Positions 1-7,671 of a DNA stretch of 43,306 bases are shown here, piece after piece; positions within the stretch are counted from its first letter, which is position 1; every line of letters starts with the position of its first letter. The translations under genes were made by a program, and so were the position numbers. Under the pieces are notes generated by a model. The model was not told the DNA's origin. It worked only from the letters and a program-made list of their open reading frames with translations, and searched no databases. Location of the stretch: contig JADGRF010000163.1 of NCBI GenBank assembly GCA_017881055.1, positions 1 through 43,306 on the forward strand. The letters are read 5' to 3'. Source of the stretch: Sandaracinaceae bacterium. GTDB taxonomy: Bacteria; Myxococcota_A; Polyangia; Polyangiales; JAFGIB01.

Positions 1-22
1 AACGTGGTTTCAGCTGACACCG

Positions 23-424
23 TCAGGGTTTCAGCCGCTCGACGCGGACCCCGTCCACGTGCCTCGCGAGCTCACGCAGATCGTCCAAATCGCCGGTGAT
101 CACGAGATCACCGCGCGTGGCGGCCGACGCAACTACCGTCGCATCCACGGCGTTGGATCCTCCCGTTCTTGCCAACAGCTCGCCGGCACGCTCGGCGATC
201 GTCGGCGAGACCGAGTCGATCGTTCCGCATTCCAGGATCGCGCGGTGCTCTCCTCGCCACCATTCGGCAACCACGGTGGCAGGAATCGTGATCTTCGCCC
301 GCGACAGCTTGCACGCGCGCAGCAGCGCAAGTGCGTCTGCCTTGCGGCGCTCCAAGGCCACGAGCATGCCCGTGTCGAACGTCACACCACGCGTCGCCTG
401 GCCAACGTTCTTCCGCGCAGCCAT
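23..424 (-). CDS. VapC-like PIN-domain toxin
   Basis: A 133-residue PIN-domain protein, probably the RNase toxin of a type II toxin-antitoxin pair. The four acidic positions expected of a PIN active site are visible: D17 in FDTGML, E54 in VVAEWWRG, D94 in AVDATVVA and D112 in ITGDLDDL. The start at 424 is preferred over an upstream in-frame start at 451. It overlaps the antitoxin stop by one base (TGATG), which implies translational coupling. The length is normal for VapC. The family cleaves tRNA or rRNA using Mg2+; the target here cannot be told from sequence. Confidence 0.85.
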   Translation of the reverse strand: MAARKNVGQATRGVTFDTGMLVALERRKADALALLRACKLSRAKITIPATVVAEWWRGEHRAILECGTIDSVSPTIAERAGELLARTGGSNAVDATVVASAATRGDLVITGDLDDLRELARHVDGVRVERLKP

Positions 425-648
425 CAGGCCGCACCGAGCTTGCGCAGCCATCGCTCGACGTCGCGCTCGGAGATCTCGACGCCGTCCCCGAGCGTCTCGA
501 GCACCCGCTCGCGGGCTTCCTGTTGGGCAGCCTGGGCGATTAGCTCGCTGAGCAACGACGACGCGCTGCGTTTGAGTCGTTTAGCCCGCCGCTCTAGGTA
601 ATCCGCCGCAAATGGATCCAGAGAATAGCTGCGTTTCTGCACCGCCAT
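424..648 (-). CDS. Ribbon-helix-helix antitoxin
   Basis: A 74-residue protein whose N-terminus (beta strand KRSYSLD, then helices through about residue 35) fits a ribbon-helix-helix DNA-binding fold. The charged C-terminal half would wrap the toxin. ATG at 648 is chosen because a GGGAGG ribosome-binding site lies just upstream; the same frame is open further upstream but has no fold-like sequence. It is the first gene of the pair and overlaps the PIN toxin by one base. Autoregulation is likely: an 11-bp perfect inverted repeat embraces the ribosome-binding site and start codon. Confidence 0.8.
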   Translation of the reverse strand: MAVQKRSYSLDPFAADYLERRAKRLKRSASSLLSELIAQAAQQEARERVLETLGDGVEISERDVERWLRKLGAA

Positions 649-673
649 CTTCGTACCTCCCAGTACGAAGATG
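646..673. promoter_or_regulatory. Inverted repeat at the antitoxin start, candidate operator
   Basis: Arms CATCTTCGTAC (646-656) and GTACGAAGATG (663-673) are perfect complements separated by 6 bases that contain the Shine-Dalgarno core of the antitoxin. One arm contains the antitoxin start codon. It could be the operator bound by the RHH antitoxin, an mRNA hairpin hiding the ribosome-binding site, or both. Confidence 0.6.
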
Positions 674-731
674 TACGTCCGAAAGGTGCGAAGCGCAAGC
701 GGCGGCGCGGCGTCCGAGCGACACGACTGCC

Positions 732-2096
732 TCACGCCTTGCGTAAGTGCCACGCCTTCGGCTGCACGAACGCGCGGATGCCTAGGATCGACAGCGTCGT
801 GCCGAGCCCGGAGTGGCCGCGGCCGGACCACGGCAAACGCGGGCTCACGCGATCACAGCAGTTCCAGTACGCACTACCCGCATGCACCTGCGAGAGCACG
901 GTCGCGGCGCGGTCCTGCTCGCGACAGTACACACCCGCGGTGAGGCCGTACGCGGTGTCGTTCATCAAGCGCAGCGCCTCCGCATCGTCCTTGACGCGCG
1001 CGATGCCAATCACCGGACCGAAGCTCTCGTCACGCATCAGCTCCATCGCGTTGCTGGCGTCTGCCACCACGGTCGGCTCGAAGTAGTTACCCGGTCGCGC
1101 CATGCGCTTGCCACCGAGCAGCACGCGCGCGCCCTTGGCCTTGGCGTCTGCGACTTGCCGCTCGAGCACGTCGAGCTGCGCGGGCCGGGTGAGCGGGCCG
1201 ATGTACGTGCCCTCGTCCGACGGATCGCCGACTTTGAAGCCCGCGACCTCTTTCACGAAGCGCTCCACGAATGCGTCGTATACGCGCTCGTGCACGTAGA
1301 TGCGCTCGACCGAGCAGCAGCTCTGCCCGCTGTTGTAGAACGCGCCGTCCGCGAGCGATGCAACCGTGGTGTCGACCACGACGTCGTCGGTCACGTACGT
1401 GGGATCTTTGCCGCCCAGCTCGAGCTGCACCTTCAGCAGGTGCTTGCTCGCGGCTTCGGCGATCTTGCGCCCGGTCGCGTACGAGCCGGTGAAGCAGACG
1501 GCGTGGATGCCCGCTTCGATCAGCGCCGCGCCCGCATCACCGCCGCCCAGCACCGGAATGAACACGTCCTTCGGCACGCCTGCTTCGTGCAGCAGGTTTG
1601 CAATTGACACGCCCGTGAGGGTCGCGAATTCCGACGGCTTGTAGAGCACGGTGTTGCCCGTGAGCAGCGCCGGCACGAACACGTTGCTGCCCACGAACCA
1701 CGGATAGTTCCAGGCCGAGATGTTCGCGACCACGCCGAGCGGCTCCCAGCCGATGCGCTCTTCGAGCGTCTCTTCGCGCAGCACGGTCTCGTCGCTGCAG
1801 GCACGCTGCACGTTGTCGAGGAAGAACTCGATGCGCGCGGGCACCGCGCCGAGCTCGTTGCGCGCCTGGGCGATGGGCTTGCCCACCTCGCGGCTGAGCA
1901 CGCGCGCGAGCGCCTCTTTGCGCTCGATCACCAGCTGGCGAAAGCGCCGAATTACGTCGATGCGCGCGCCTGCGGAGCGCCCAGCCCAGTCCGGCTGCGT
2001 GGCGCGCGCGGCGGCCGCTTTGCGCGTGATGTCTGCCAGCGAATCTTCAGCGACTTCGTCGTAGGCGACGCCGGTCGAAGGATCGACGATCTTCAT
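732..2096 (-). CDS. Aldehyde dehydrogenase (NAD(P)+-dependent family)
   Basis: A 454-residue ALDH-superfamily enzyme that oxidises an aldehyde to its acid. It shows ISAWNYPW near 126-133, the cofactor-binding lysine in YKPSE (K153), FTGSYATG near 202-209, the general base E226 in LELGGK and the catalytic cysteine C260 in YNSGQSC. ESFGPV lies near the C-terminus. The ATG at 2096 gives a normal N-terminus; open frame further upstream runs through a repeat pair and is not coding. It lies downstream of the Fe-ADH and GS-like genes on the same strand, separated from the ADH by about 115 bases holding two REP-like hairpins. It probably oxidises the aldehyde made by the ADH. Confidence 0.93.
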   Translation of the reverse strand: MKIVDPSTGVAYDEVAEDSLADITRKAAAARATQPDWAGRSAGARIDVIRRFRQLVIERKEALARVLSREVGKPIAQARNELGAVPARIEFFLDNVQRACSDETVLREETLEERIGWEPLGVVANISAWNYPWFVGSNVFVPALLTGNTVLYKPSEFATLTGVSIANLLHEAGVPKDVFIPVLGGGDAGAALIEAGIHAVCFTGSYATGRKIAEAASKHLLKVQLELGGKDPTYVTDDVVVDTTVASLADGAFYNSGQSCCSVERIYVHERVYDAFVERFVKEVAGFKVGDPSDEGTYIGPLTRPAQLDVLERQVADAKAKGARVLLGGKRMARPGNYFEPTVVADASNAMELMRDESFGPVIGIARVKDDAEALRLMNDTAYGLTAGVYCREQDRAATVLSQVHAGSAYWNCCDRVSPRLPWSGRGHSGLGTTLSILGIRAFVQPKAWHLRKA

Positions 2097-2130
2097 GCGC
2101 CAAGGGTAGCGCATTTCCAGCACTTTCAAG

Positions 2131-2196
2131 CGACTTGCGGAGAGCCGCAGGCTGCTCCGCGGCACTCGACTTGCGGAGAGCCGCAGGCTGCTCCGC
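2131..2196. repeat. REP-like palindromic element, two tandem copies
   Basis: A 30-base sequence occurs twice (2131-2160 and 2167-2196) with 6 bases between the copies. Each contains the same 24-base core (2137-2160, 2173-2196) that can form a hairpin: GCGGAGAGCC pairs with GGCTGCTCCGC around a GCA loop, with one bulged G. The same core occurs at 6727, 6762 and 18834. Confidence 0.8.
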
Positions 2197-2212
2197 CGGA
2201 CCAGGCCCACAC

Positions 2213-3355
2213 TCAGAACGCGCGCTCGAAGATTGCGCTGAAGTCGGCCTGCGTCACCGGCCGCGGGTTGTTGCCGTGGCAGGAGTCGGCAAACGCCAGC
2301 GCGGACAGCTGTGCCAGCTTGTCCCGACCGACACCTTCTGCCCCGAGCGTCGCCGCAATGCCCACGTGCTCTTTCAGCTCGCGCAGCCACGCCAGGAACG
2401 CTTCCGGCCGTGTGTCGGTTAGCCCCACGGTTTGTGCCATGACGGTGAAGCGCTCCGGCACAGCGCCCACGTTGAATGCCAGCGCATGGTCGATCATGAG
2501 CCCGTTGGCCAGGCCGTGATGCAGATCCGCCGCCGTGCCCAGCGCGTGCGCGCACGAGTGCGTCAGCCCCAGGCCCTTCTGAAACGCGATCGCGCCCATC
2601 ATCGACGACATCAGCATCGAGCCGCGGGCCTCGAGGTTGTTAGGCGAGTGCACCGCCGTACCAAGCGCCCGCGCGCCCAGGCGCAAGCCCTCGAGCGCGA
2701 CACCATCACAGATCGGATGAAAGCCCTTGGCCAGGTAGCTCTCGATGCAGTGCGTGAGCGCATCCATGCCGGTGGCCGCGGTGATCTTCGCCGGCATGCC
2801 CACGGTCAGCTCGGGATCGGCAAAGACCAGGCGCGCCAACAAAATAGGGTGGAAGATGATTTTCTTCACGTGCGTGGCTTCGTCGGCGATCACGGTGCTG
2901 CGACCGACCTCCGAACCCGTGCCGGCCGTCGTGGGCAGCGCGATCCAGAACGGAATCTCGCGGCCGAAGGCGCGCGCGCCGGGCAGGTCGTCTTCGTAGT
3001 CGAAGATCTCGCCGGGGTGCGTGGCCATCAGGCCAATCGCCTTCGCCACGTCGAGCGCCGCGCCACCGCCAAAGCCCACGATGCTGTCGGCGCCGTGCGC
3101 GCGAAACGCCGCTACGCCGGCCGTCACTTGCGATTGCACCGGGTTGCCCCACACGCCCGAGAACACGGCGGGCGCGAGGCCAGCCTTCGTCAGCAGCTCG
3201 CTAAGCTCACCGAGCATCGGCAATGCCGCGATGCCTTTGTCGGTGACGATCAACGGTCGCTTCTTGCCCTCGGCAACGAGCGCAGGGCCCGCGAGCAGAC
3301 GCGCGCCGGGGCCGAAGTGGATCGTGGTGGGAAACGAAAAACGGTAGGTGGTCAT
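2213..3355 (-). CDS. Iron-containing alcohol dehydrogenase
   Basis: A 380-residue group III (iron-type) alcohol dehydrogenase that interconverts an alcohol and an aldehyde with NAD(P). The dinucleotide site is GFGGGAALDVAK (about 94-105). TTAGTGSEV lies at 142-150. The expected metal ligands are visible: D198 and H202 in GMDALTH, H266 in LTHSCAH and H280 in DLHHGLANG. The ATG at 3355 overlaps the stop of the GS-like gene by one base (TGATG), so the two are almost certainly cotranscribed and coupled. Pairing an ADH with a GS-like ligase and an ALDH points to an amino-alcohol substrate. That is inference from context. Confidence 0.93.
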   Translation of the reverse strand: MTTYRFSFPTTIHFGPGARLLAGPALVAEGKKRPLIVTDKGIAALPMLGELSELLTKAGLAPAVFSGVWGNPVQSQVTAGVAAFRAHGADSIVGFGGGAALDVAKAIGLMATHPGEIFDYEDDLPGARAFGREIPFWIALPTTAGTGSEVGRSTVIADEATHVKKIIFHPILLARLVFADPELTVGMPAKITAATGMDALTHCIESYLAKGFHPICDGVALEGLRLGARALGTAVHSPNNLEARGSMLMSSMMGAIAFQKGLGLTHSCAHALGTAADLHHGLANGLMIDHALAFNVGAVPERFTVMAQTVGLTDTRPEAFLAWLRELKEHVGIAATLGAEGVGRDKLAQLSALAFADSCHGNNPRPVTQADFSAIFERAF

Positions 3356-4734
3356 CAGATGATCTCGAAGTAACGTTTGAGCTCGAAGTCCGTGACGGCG
3401 TCTTGAAACTGCCGCCACTCCCAGCGCCGCGAGGCGACGAAGTGCTCCACGAATTCGCGGCCGAAGATCTGCGGAGCAATCTTCGACGCCGCGAGCTTGT
3501 CAGTTGCCTCATCGAGCGAGCGCGGCAAGCGCTCGACGTCGGCCAAGTAGCCGCTCGACACGACCGGCGCGTCTTTCAGCTTCAGCTTCTGCTCGATGCC
3601 CCACAGGCCCGCCGCCAAGCACGCGGCGATCGCGAGGTACGGGTTCACATCCGACCCCGGCACGCGCGTCTCCAGGCGCGTCGACTTCGCGCTACCCGGG
3701 ATCACGCGCAGCGCGACCGTGCGGTTGTCGATGCCCCAGGTCGGCTTGGTGGGCGCCCAGAAGCCGTCGACCAAGCGCTTGTAGCTGTTCACCGTCGGTG
3801 CGAAAAACGGCAGGATTTCAGGCAAGAGTGCCAGCTGACCGGCGATGTAGCTCTGAAACACTTTGCTCATGCCGTGCTCGGCTTTCGCGTCGTAGAACAG
3901 GTTGGTCTTGCCGTCGTCGGTCCACAAGCTCTGGTGCGAGTGTCCACTGCAACCCGGCAGGCGCGCGTTCCACTTGGCCATGAAGCTCGGCATGATGCCG
4001 AAGCGGGCGCCGATCTCTTTCGCACCGGTCTTGAACAGCACGGCACGGTCGGCCGCTTCGAGCGCATCGCCGTACAGAATTGCCGCTTCCAAGACGCCAG
4101 GGCCGGTCTCGGTGTGCAGGCCCTCGATCGGCACGCCGAACGCGAGCATCTCGTCGAGCAGCGCGTTGAAGAAGGGCGCGTTCTGCGAGGCACGGATGAT
4201 CGAGTAGCCGAACATGCCCGGCGTGATCGGCTGGGGCTCTGTGTGACCCTTTTTCGCGAGTGAGTCAGGCGTCTCGCGAAAGTTGAACCACTCGAACTCC
4301 ATGCCGAACAGCGGCTTCATGCCCAGCTTCTCGCTGCGCGCGATCACGCGCTTGAGCAACTGGCGCGGACAGATCGCAAGCGGCTTACCGTCCACGCCTT
4401 CGAAGTCGGCCAGAAAGAACGGGATGTTGCCGTCCCAGGGCACGCGGCGGAACGTGTTGGGATCGATGCGCGCGAGCGCGTCGGGATAGCCCGTGTGCCA
4501 GCCGGTGTAGCTCGCGTTGTCGTAGCAGACGTCGGCGGAGTCCCAGCCGAAGATCACGTTGCAGAAGCCAAAGCCGGACTTGGTCGCGGACACGAACTTG
4601 TCGCGATGTAGGTACTTGCCGCGCAGCACGCCGTCGAGGTCGGTGATGGCCACCTTCACCTTGGTGACGTCGGTCGAGCGACCGAGCTCTTCCAGCACGC
4701 TCGATTGATGGAGCTTTTGTTGTTTGCCCGCCAC
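3355..4734 (-). CDS. Glutamine synthetase-family gamma-glutamyl-amine ligase
   Basis: A 459-residue glutamine-synthetase-fold enzyme of the PuuA/GlnT-like kind, which joins glutamate to an amine with ATP. Catalytic-domain signatures are the metal-binding MEFEW (about 145-149), HTETGPG (about 207-213), SGHSHQSLW (about 263-271), NRTVALRVI and RLETRVPGSDVNPYLA. A GTG at 4752 is also possible; GTG at 4734 is chosen because GGGAGG sits 6 bases upstream. It is the first gene of a three-gene set with Fe-ADH and ALDH. PuuA itself works with an amine oxidase in putrescine breakdown. No oxidase is seen here, so an amino alcohol such as ethanolamine is a better guess. A true ammonia-assimilating GlnA is less likely. 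Confidence 0.88.
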   Translation of the reverse strand: MAGKQQKLHQSSVLEELGRSTDVTKVKVAITDLDGVLRGKYLHRDKFVSATKSGFGFCNVIFGWDSADVCYDNASYTGWHTGYPDALARIDPNTFRRVPWDGNIPFFLADFEGVDGKPLAICPRQLLKRVIARSEKLGMKPLFGMEFEWFNFRETPDSLAKKGHTEPQPITPGMFGYSIIRASQNAPFFNALLDEMLAFGVPIEGLHTETGPGVLEAAILYGDALEAADRAVLFKTGAKEIGARFGIMPSFMAKWNARLPGCSGHSHQSLWTDDGKTNLFYDAKAEHGMSKVFQSYIAGQLALLPEILPFFAPTVNSYKRLVDGFWAPTKPTWGIDNRTVALRVIPGSAKSTRLETRVPGSDVNPYLAIAACLAAGLWGIEQKLKLKDAPVVSSGYLADVERLPRSLDEATDKLAASKIAPQIFGREFVEHFVASRRWEWRQFQDAVTDFELKRYFEII

Positions 4735-4745
4735 CGCTGCCTCCC

Positions 4746-4784
4746 GATCCACGCGCTCAGTTCCGGTGATCCACGCGCTATACT
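4746..4784. promoter_or_regulatory. Direct-repeat operator candidate in divergent promoter region
   Basis: The 12-mer GATCCACGCGCT occurs exactly at 4746-4757 and 4768-4779. The copies are 22 bp apart, about two helical turns. The second runs into a plus-strand -10-like TATACT (4779-4784) pointing toward the lipoprotein gene. No convincing -35 is seen. The site could bind a dimeric regulator of the GS/ADH/ALDH set, the lipoprotein, or both. Confidence 0.5.
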
Positions 4785-4877
4785 CACGGCGCGGGGGGCC
4801 ATGGTAACCCTCTTTTCCGTTTCGTGCCGCTGTGGTTAGGTACGCAAGGCGGCTCGCGATGGGCCCTGGAGCTAGGC

Positions 4878-6719
4878 ATGAGCAAGACCATTCGCCTTCA
4901 CGGAATGAGCACGGTGGCCGTCACTGTGCTCGTGAGCGTGCTCTCGGGCTGTTCGCTCGGCCTCGACTTCGACCGTAGCAAGATCAAGAAGGCGGACGCG
5001 GACGCGGGCCAAGTCGGCGACGGCGGCCCGATCGCGGATGCGGGTCCGAAGAAGGACGCCGGCAAGCCGATGAAAGACGCGGCCGTCGATGCGGCCACGA
5101 ACGACGCCGGCCACGACGCAGCGGTGACCCACGACGACGCGGGTGACGACGCTGGCGCCGACTGCACAGTCGCCAGCCAGTGCCCAGGCGCAGACACCAC
5201 GTGCAGCATGCGCACGTGCCTGCGCGGCGTGTGCGGGGTCAAGCATGTCGCGAACGGCACGGCGGTCGCGTCGCAAGTTGCCGCCGACTGCAAGAAGGTC
5301 GTCTGCGACGGCAGCGGTCACGAGAAGACCGTCGCCGACACCACGGACGTGCCGGCTCAGACCGACCACGACTGCCAGGACGCGCAGTGCAACGGCGCCG
5401 GCGCCATCACGCACGTCGCGAACAACAGCGACGTCCCGCTGACCGACAACAACCAGTGCACGAACGACACCTGCGCAAACGGCGTCCCGTACCCGGCCAA
5501 GGGCGACGGCATGGCCTGCAGCCAAAACAGCGGGCATTTCTGCCTTGGCACCGCGTGCGTCGCGTGCGCGGTCGCCAGCAACTGCGGCACCGACACCGAG
5601 TGCAGCATGCACACGTGCGATGCGAGCGGCGCGTGCGGGCTGAACCTGCCAAACAACGTGGCGATCGCCAGCCAGACTCCGCATGATTGCAAGGAAGTAC
5701 AGTGCAACGGCGCGGGCGGCAACAAGTCGGTCAACAAAGACACCGACAAGCCTGACGACGGCAACGACTGCACCGATGAAGTGTGCACCACCGGCACGCC
5801 GAGTCATCCAAACTCGACGCGCGGCGCGACCTGCGCCACCGGGGGCAACACCAAGTGCGACGGCAACGGCACCTGCGTGCAATGCGTGCTCGACGCGCAA
5901 TGCGGTGCGGGCCTGTGCGTCGACGACGGCTGCACGGCCAAGGGCACGCTGAGCGCGGTGAGCGCTACTCCCGCATCACTCGTCGCGGGCGCCACCGCCA
6001 ACCTGACGCTGCTCTTCACCACCGCAGGCAGCTGGGGCAAGACCGGCGTGCTGAGCGTGGTGTTCCCGTCGAGCTACGACGTCTCGCACGCCAGCCTCGT
6101 CTCGGAAAACGTCAGCGGCTCGCTCGCGCTCGGCATCACCGGCCAGCAGGTCACGCTGACGCGCAGCGGCGGGACGACCTTGCCCGCGAGCACGGCCGTC
6201 TCCGTGGTGCTCGGCGGCGTCCGGATCCCGCAAGTCTCAGGCACGACCAACGCGATCGCGCTCGCGACCCAGACCAGCGCTGCGGTCGACATCGATACCG
6301 GCAGCGCAGCCGGCGTGATGCTCACGCCCAGCACGATCAGCAACGCCAGCGTCGTGCCTGCCTCGACGGCGATCAGCGCGACAGGCGTGGTGACAATCAC
6401 CGGCACGACCACCAATCCGTGGGACCGAGCTGGCAGCATCGATCTCCAGTTCCCGAGCGACTTCAACGTGAGCGGCGCGACGCTCACTAGCTTCATGGGC
6501 TCGAGCGGCATGTTCGTGCTCTCGGTCAGCGGTCAGATCGTGACCCTCACGCGCCAAGGCGACGGCACGACCACCGACAGCAGCACGCTCACGATCGTGC
6601 TCGACAACATCGTGAACCCGAACGCGGCGATCACCACGGGCAGCACCGTGCTCACGACCCGCATCGGCAACGGCATCGCGATCGACAGGGGCACCGCGCC
6701 CGGCGTCGATATTATGTAA
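4878..6719 (+). CDS. Large Cys-rich surface lipoprotein with tandem beta-sandwich domains
   Basis: A 613-residue predicted lipoprotein of unknown function. ATG 4878 has GGAG 6 bases upstream and begins a signal peptide ending in the lipobox LSGC (Cys about 25). A linker rich in Asp, Ala, Gly and Lys (repeated DAG) follows to about residue 95. A Cys-rich region to about residue 355 contains two related modules (both with TxCSMxTC, later DCK..V.C.G.G) separated by other Cys motifs. The C-terminal about 250 residues hold two similar all-beta domains, each rich in Ser/Thr/Val, with the related VVFPSSYDVS and LQFPSDFNVS. The Cys-rich modules resemble those common in myxobacterial surface proteins. 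A role in cell-surface adhesion or binding is a guess. The gene stop is part of a duplicated REP-like unit. Confidence 0.85.
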   Translation: MSKTIRLHGMSTVAVTVLVSVLSGCSLGLDFDRSKIKKADADAGQVGDGGPIADAGPKKDAGKPMKDAAVDAATNDAGHDAAVTHDDAGDDAGADCTVASQCPGADTTCSMRTCLRGVCGVKHVANGTAVASQVAADCKKVVCDGSGHEKTVADTTDVPAQTDHDCQDAQCNGAGAITHVANNSDVPLTDNNQCTNDTCANGVPYPAKGDGMACSQNSGHFCLGTACVACAVASNCGTDTECSMHTCDASGACGLNLPNNVAIASQTPHDCKEVQCNGAGGNKSVNKDTDKPDDGNDCTDEVCTTGTPSHPNSTRGATCATGGNTKCDGNGTCVQCVLDAQCGAGLCVDDGCTAKGTLSAVSATPASLVAGATANLTLLFTTAGSWGKTGVLSVVFPSSYDVSHASLVSENVSGSLALGITGQQVTLTRSGGTTLPASTAVSVVLGGVRIPQVSGTTNAIALATQTSAAVDIDTGSAAGVMLTPSTISNASVVPASTAISATGVVTITGTTTNPWDRAGSIDLQFPSDFNVSGATLTSFMGSSGMFVLSVSGQIVTLTRQGDGTTTDSSTLTIVLDNIVNPNAAITTGSTVLTTRIGNGIAIDRGTAPGVDIM

Positions 6720-6785
6720 CATACCCGCGGAGCAGCCTGCGGCTCTCCGCGTAACATACCCGCGGAGCAGCCTGCGGCTCTCCGC
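6716..6785. repeat. REP-like palindromic element, perfect 35-bp tandem duplication
   Basis: Positions 6716-6750 and 6751-6785 are identical and directly adjacent. Each unit is the 10-mer GTAACATACC plus the REP-like core (6727-6750, 6762-6785), in the inverse orientation to the copies near 2140. The first unit contains the stop codon of the upstream lipoprotein (TAA 6717-6719). The hairpins could act as a weak terminator or mRNA 3'-end stabiliser. Confidence 0.8.
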
Positions 6786-6806
6786 GTAGTTCGTGACTTA
6801 CCTGCC

Positions 6807-7655
6807 ATGACAGAATCGTTCGCCAAGATCGCTGCGCGTTACTCGGTGATCTTGTTCGATGCATACGGGGTGCTGAAGAACTCGTTCGGCGTGATGCCCG
6901 GCGTGCTCGACACGCTGGTGCGCCTCAAGAACGAGGGCAAGCACATGTACGTAGTCACGAACGATGCGTCACGCTCGCCGCAGGTGATGGCGCGCGCCTA
7001 CGTGCACCCGACCCACGGCGAGCTGATCAGCGCCGAGCGCCACGTGACGAGCGGCCTGCTCACCTCGGAGTTTCTACGCACCAAGGTTCGTACCGGCCGC
7101 GTCGCGTATCTAGGTAAGCCCAGCTCCGCGTACTACATCGAGCAAGCGGGACTGATCCCCGTGCCGATCGCGCAATGCGAAGCGCACGCCGACGTGAGCG
7201 CGCTCGCCCTGCTCGACGACGAAGGCTTCGACTGGCAGCTCGACATGAACCGCGCGCTCAACCTGCTGCGCCACCGCAACATCCCGGTGGTGGTGGCCAA
7301 CGCCGACCCCACCTACCCCGTGGACACGCACAACGTCGCGATCGCCGTCGGCAGCCTGGGCGACTTGATGGAGCGCATCGTGCACAAGCGCTTCATTCGC
7401 TTCGGCAAGCCCGACACGCTCATGTACGCGTATGCGTATGCGCAAGCGCAGACCAACACCGCGATCCCGAAGCTAGACAAGAGTCAGGTGCTGATGGTCG
7501 GCGACACCCTCGACACGGACATTCTCGGCGGTAATAAGTTTGGCATCGACACCGTGCTCGTACTCTCAGGCAACACGCGCCGCGAAACCGCCGAGCTCGA
7601 GATCAACTCGACCGGCATCATTCCGAACTACGTCTGCGAATCCGTGCTAGGTTAG
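6807..7655 (+). CDS. HAD-superfamily IIA (NagD-like) protein
   Basis: A 282-residue protein of the HAD-IIA group (NagD/PGP-like phosphatases). Motif I is FDAYGVL with the nucleophile-position D18. Motif II is VVTND (T51), K201 lies in RFGKPDTL, and motif IV is VGDTLDTD (D233, D238). The cap type fits IIA: a long insertion lies between motifs II and III. The second Asp of the usual DxD in motif I is replaced by Tyr (Y20), so classical phosphatase activity is uncertain. It is followed after 16 bases by an SMP-30-like lipoprotein on the same strand, so cotranscription is likely. The substrate is unknown. Confidence 0.85.
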   Translation: MTESFAKIAARYSVILFDAYGVLKNSFGVMPGVLDTLVRLKNEGKHMYVVTNDASRSPQVMARAYVHPTHGELISAERHVTSGLLTSEFLRTKVRTGRVAYLGKPSSAYYIEQAGLIPVPIAQCEAHADVSALALLDDEGFDWQLDMNRALNLLRHRNIPVVVANADPTYPVDTHNVAIAVGSLGDLMERIVHKRFIRFGKPDTLMYAYAYAQAQTNTAIPKLDKSQVLMVGDTLDTDILGGNKFGIDTVLVLSGNTRRETAELEINSTGIIPNYVCESVLG

Positions 7656-7671
7656 CGCGAGCTAGAGCCCC

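Noticed and set aside
3355..4734. GS-like gene as the housekeeping glutamine synthetase glnA
   Set aside because: Its neighbours are dehydrogenases, and the sequence resembles the PuuA/GlnT-like amine ligases.
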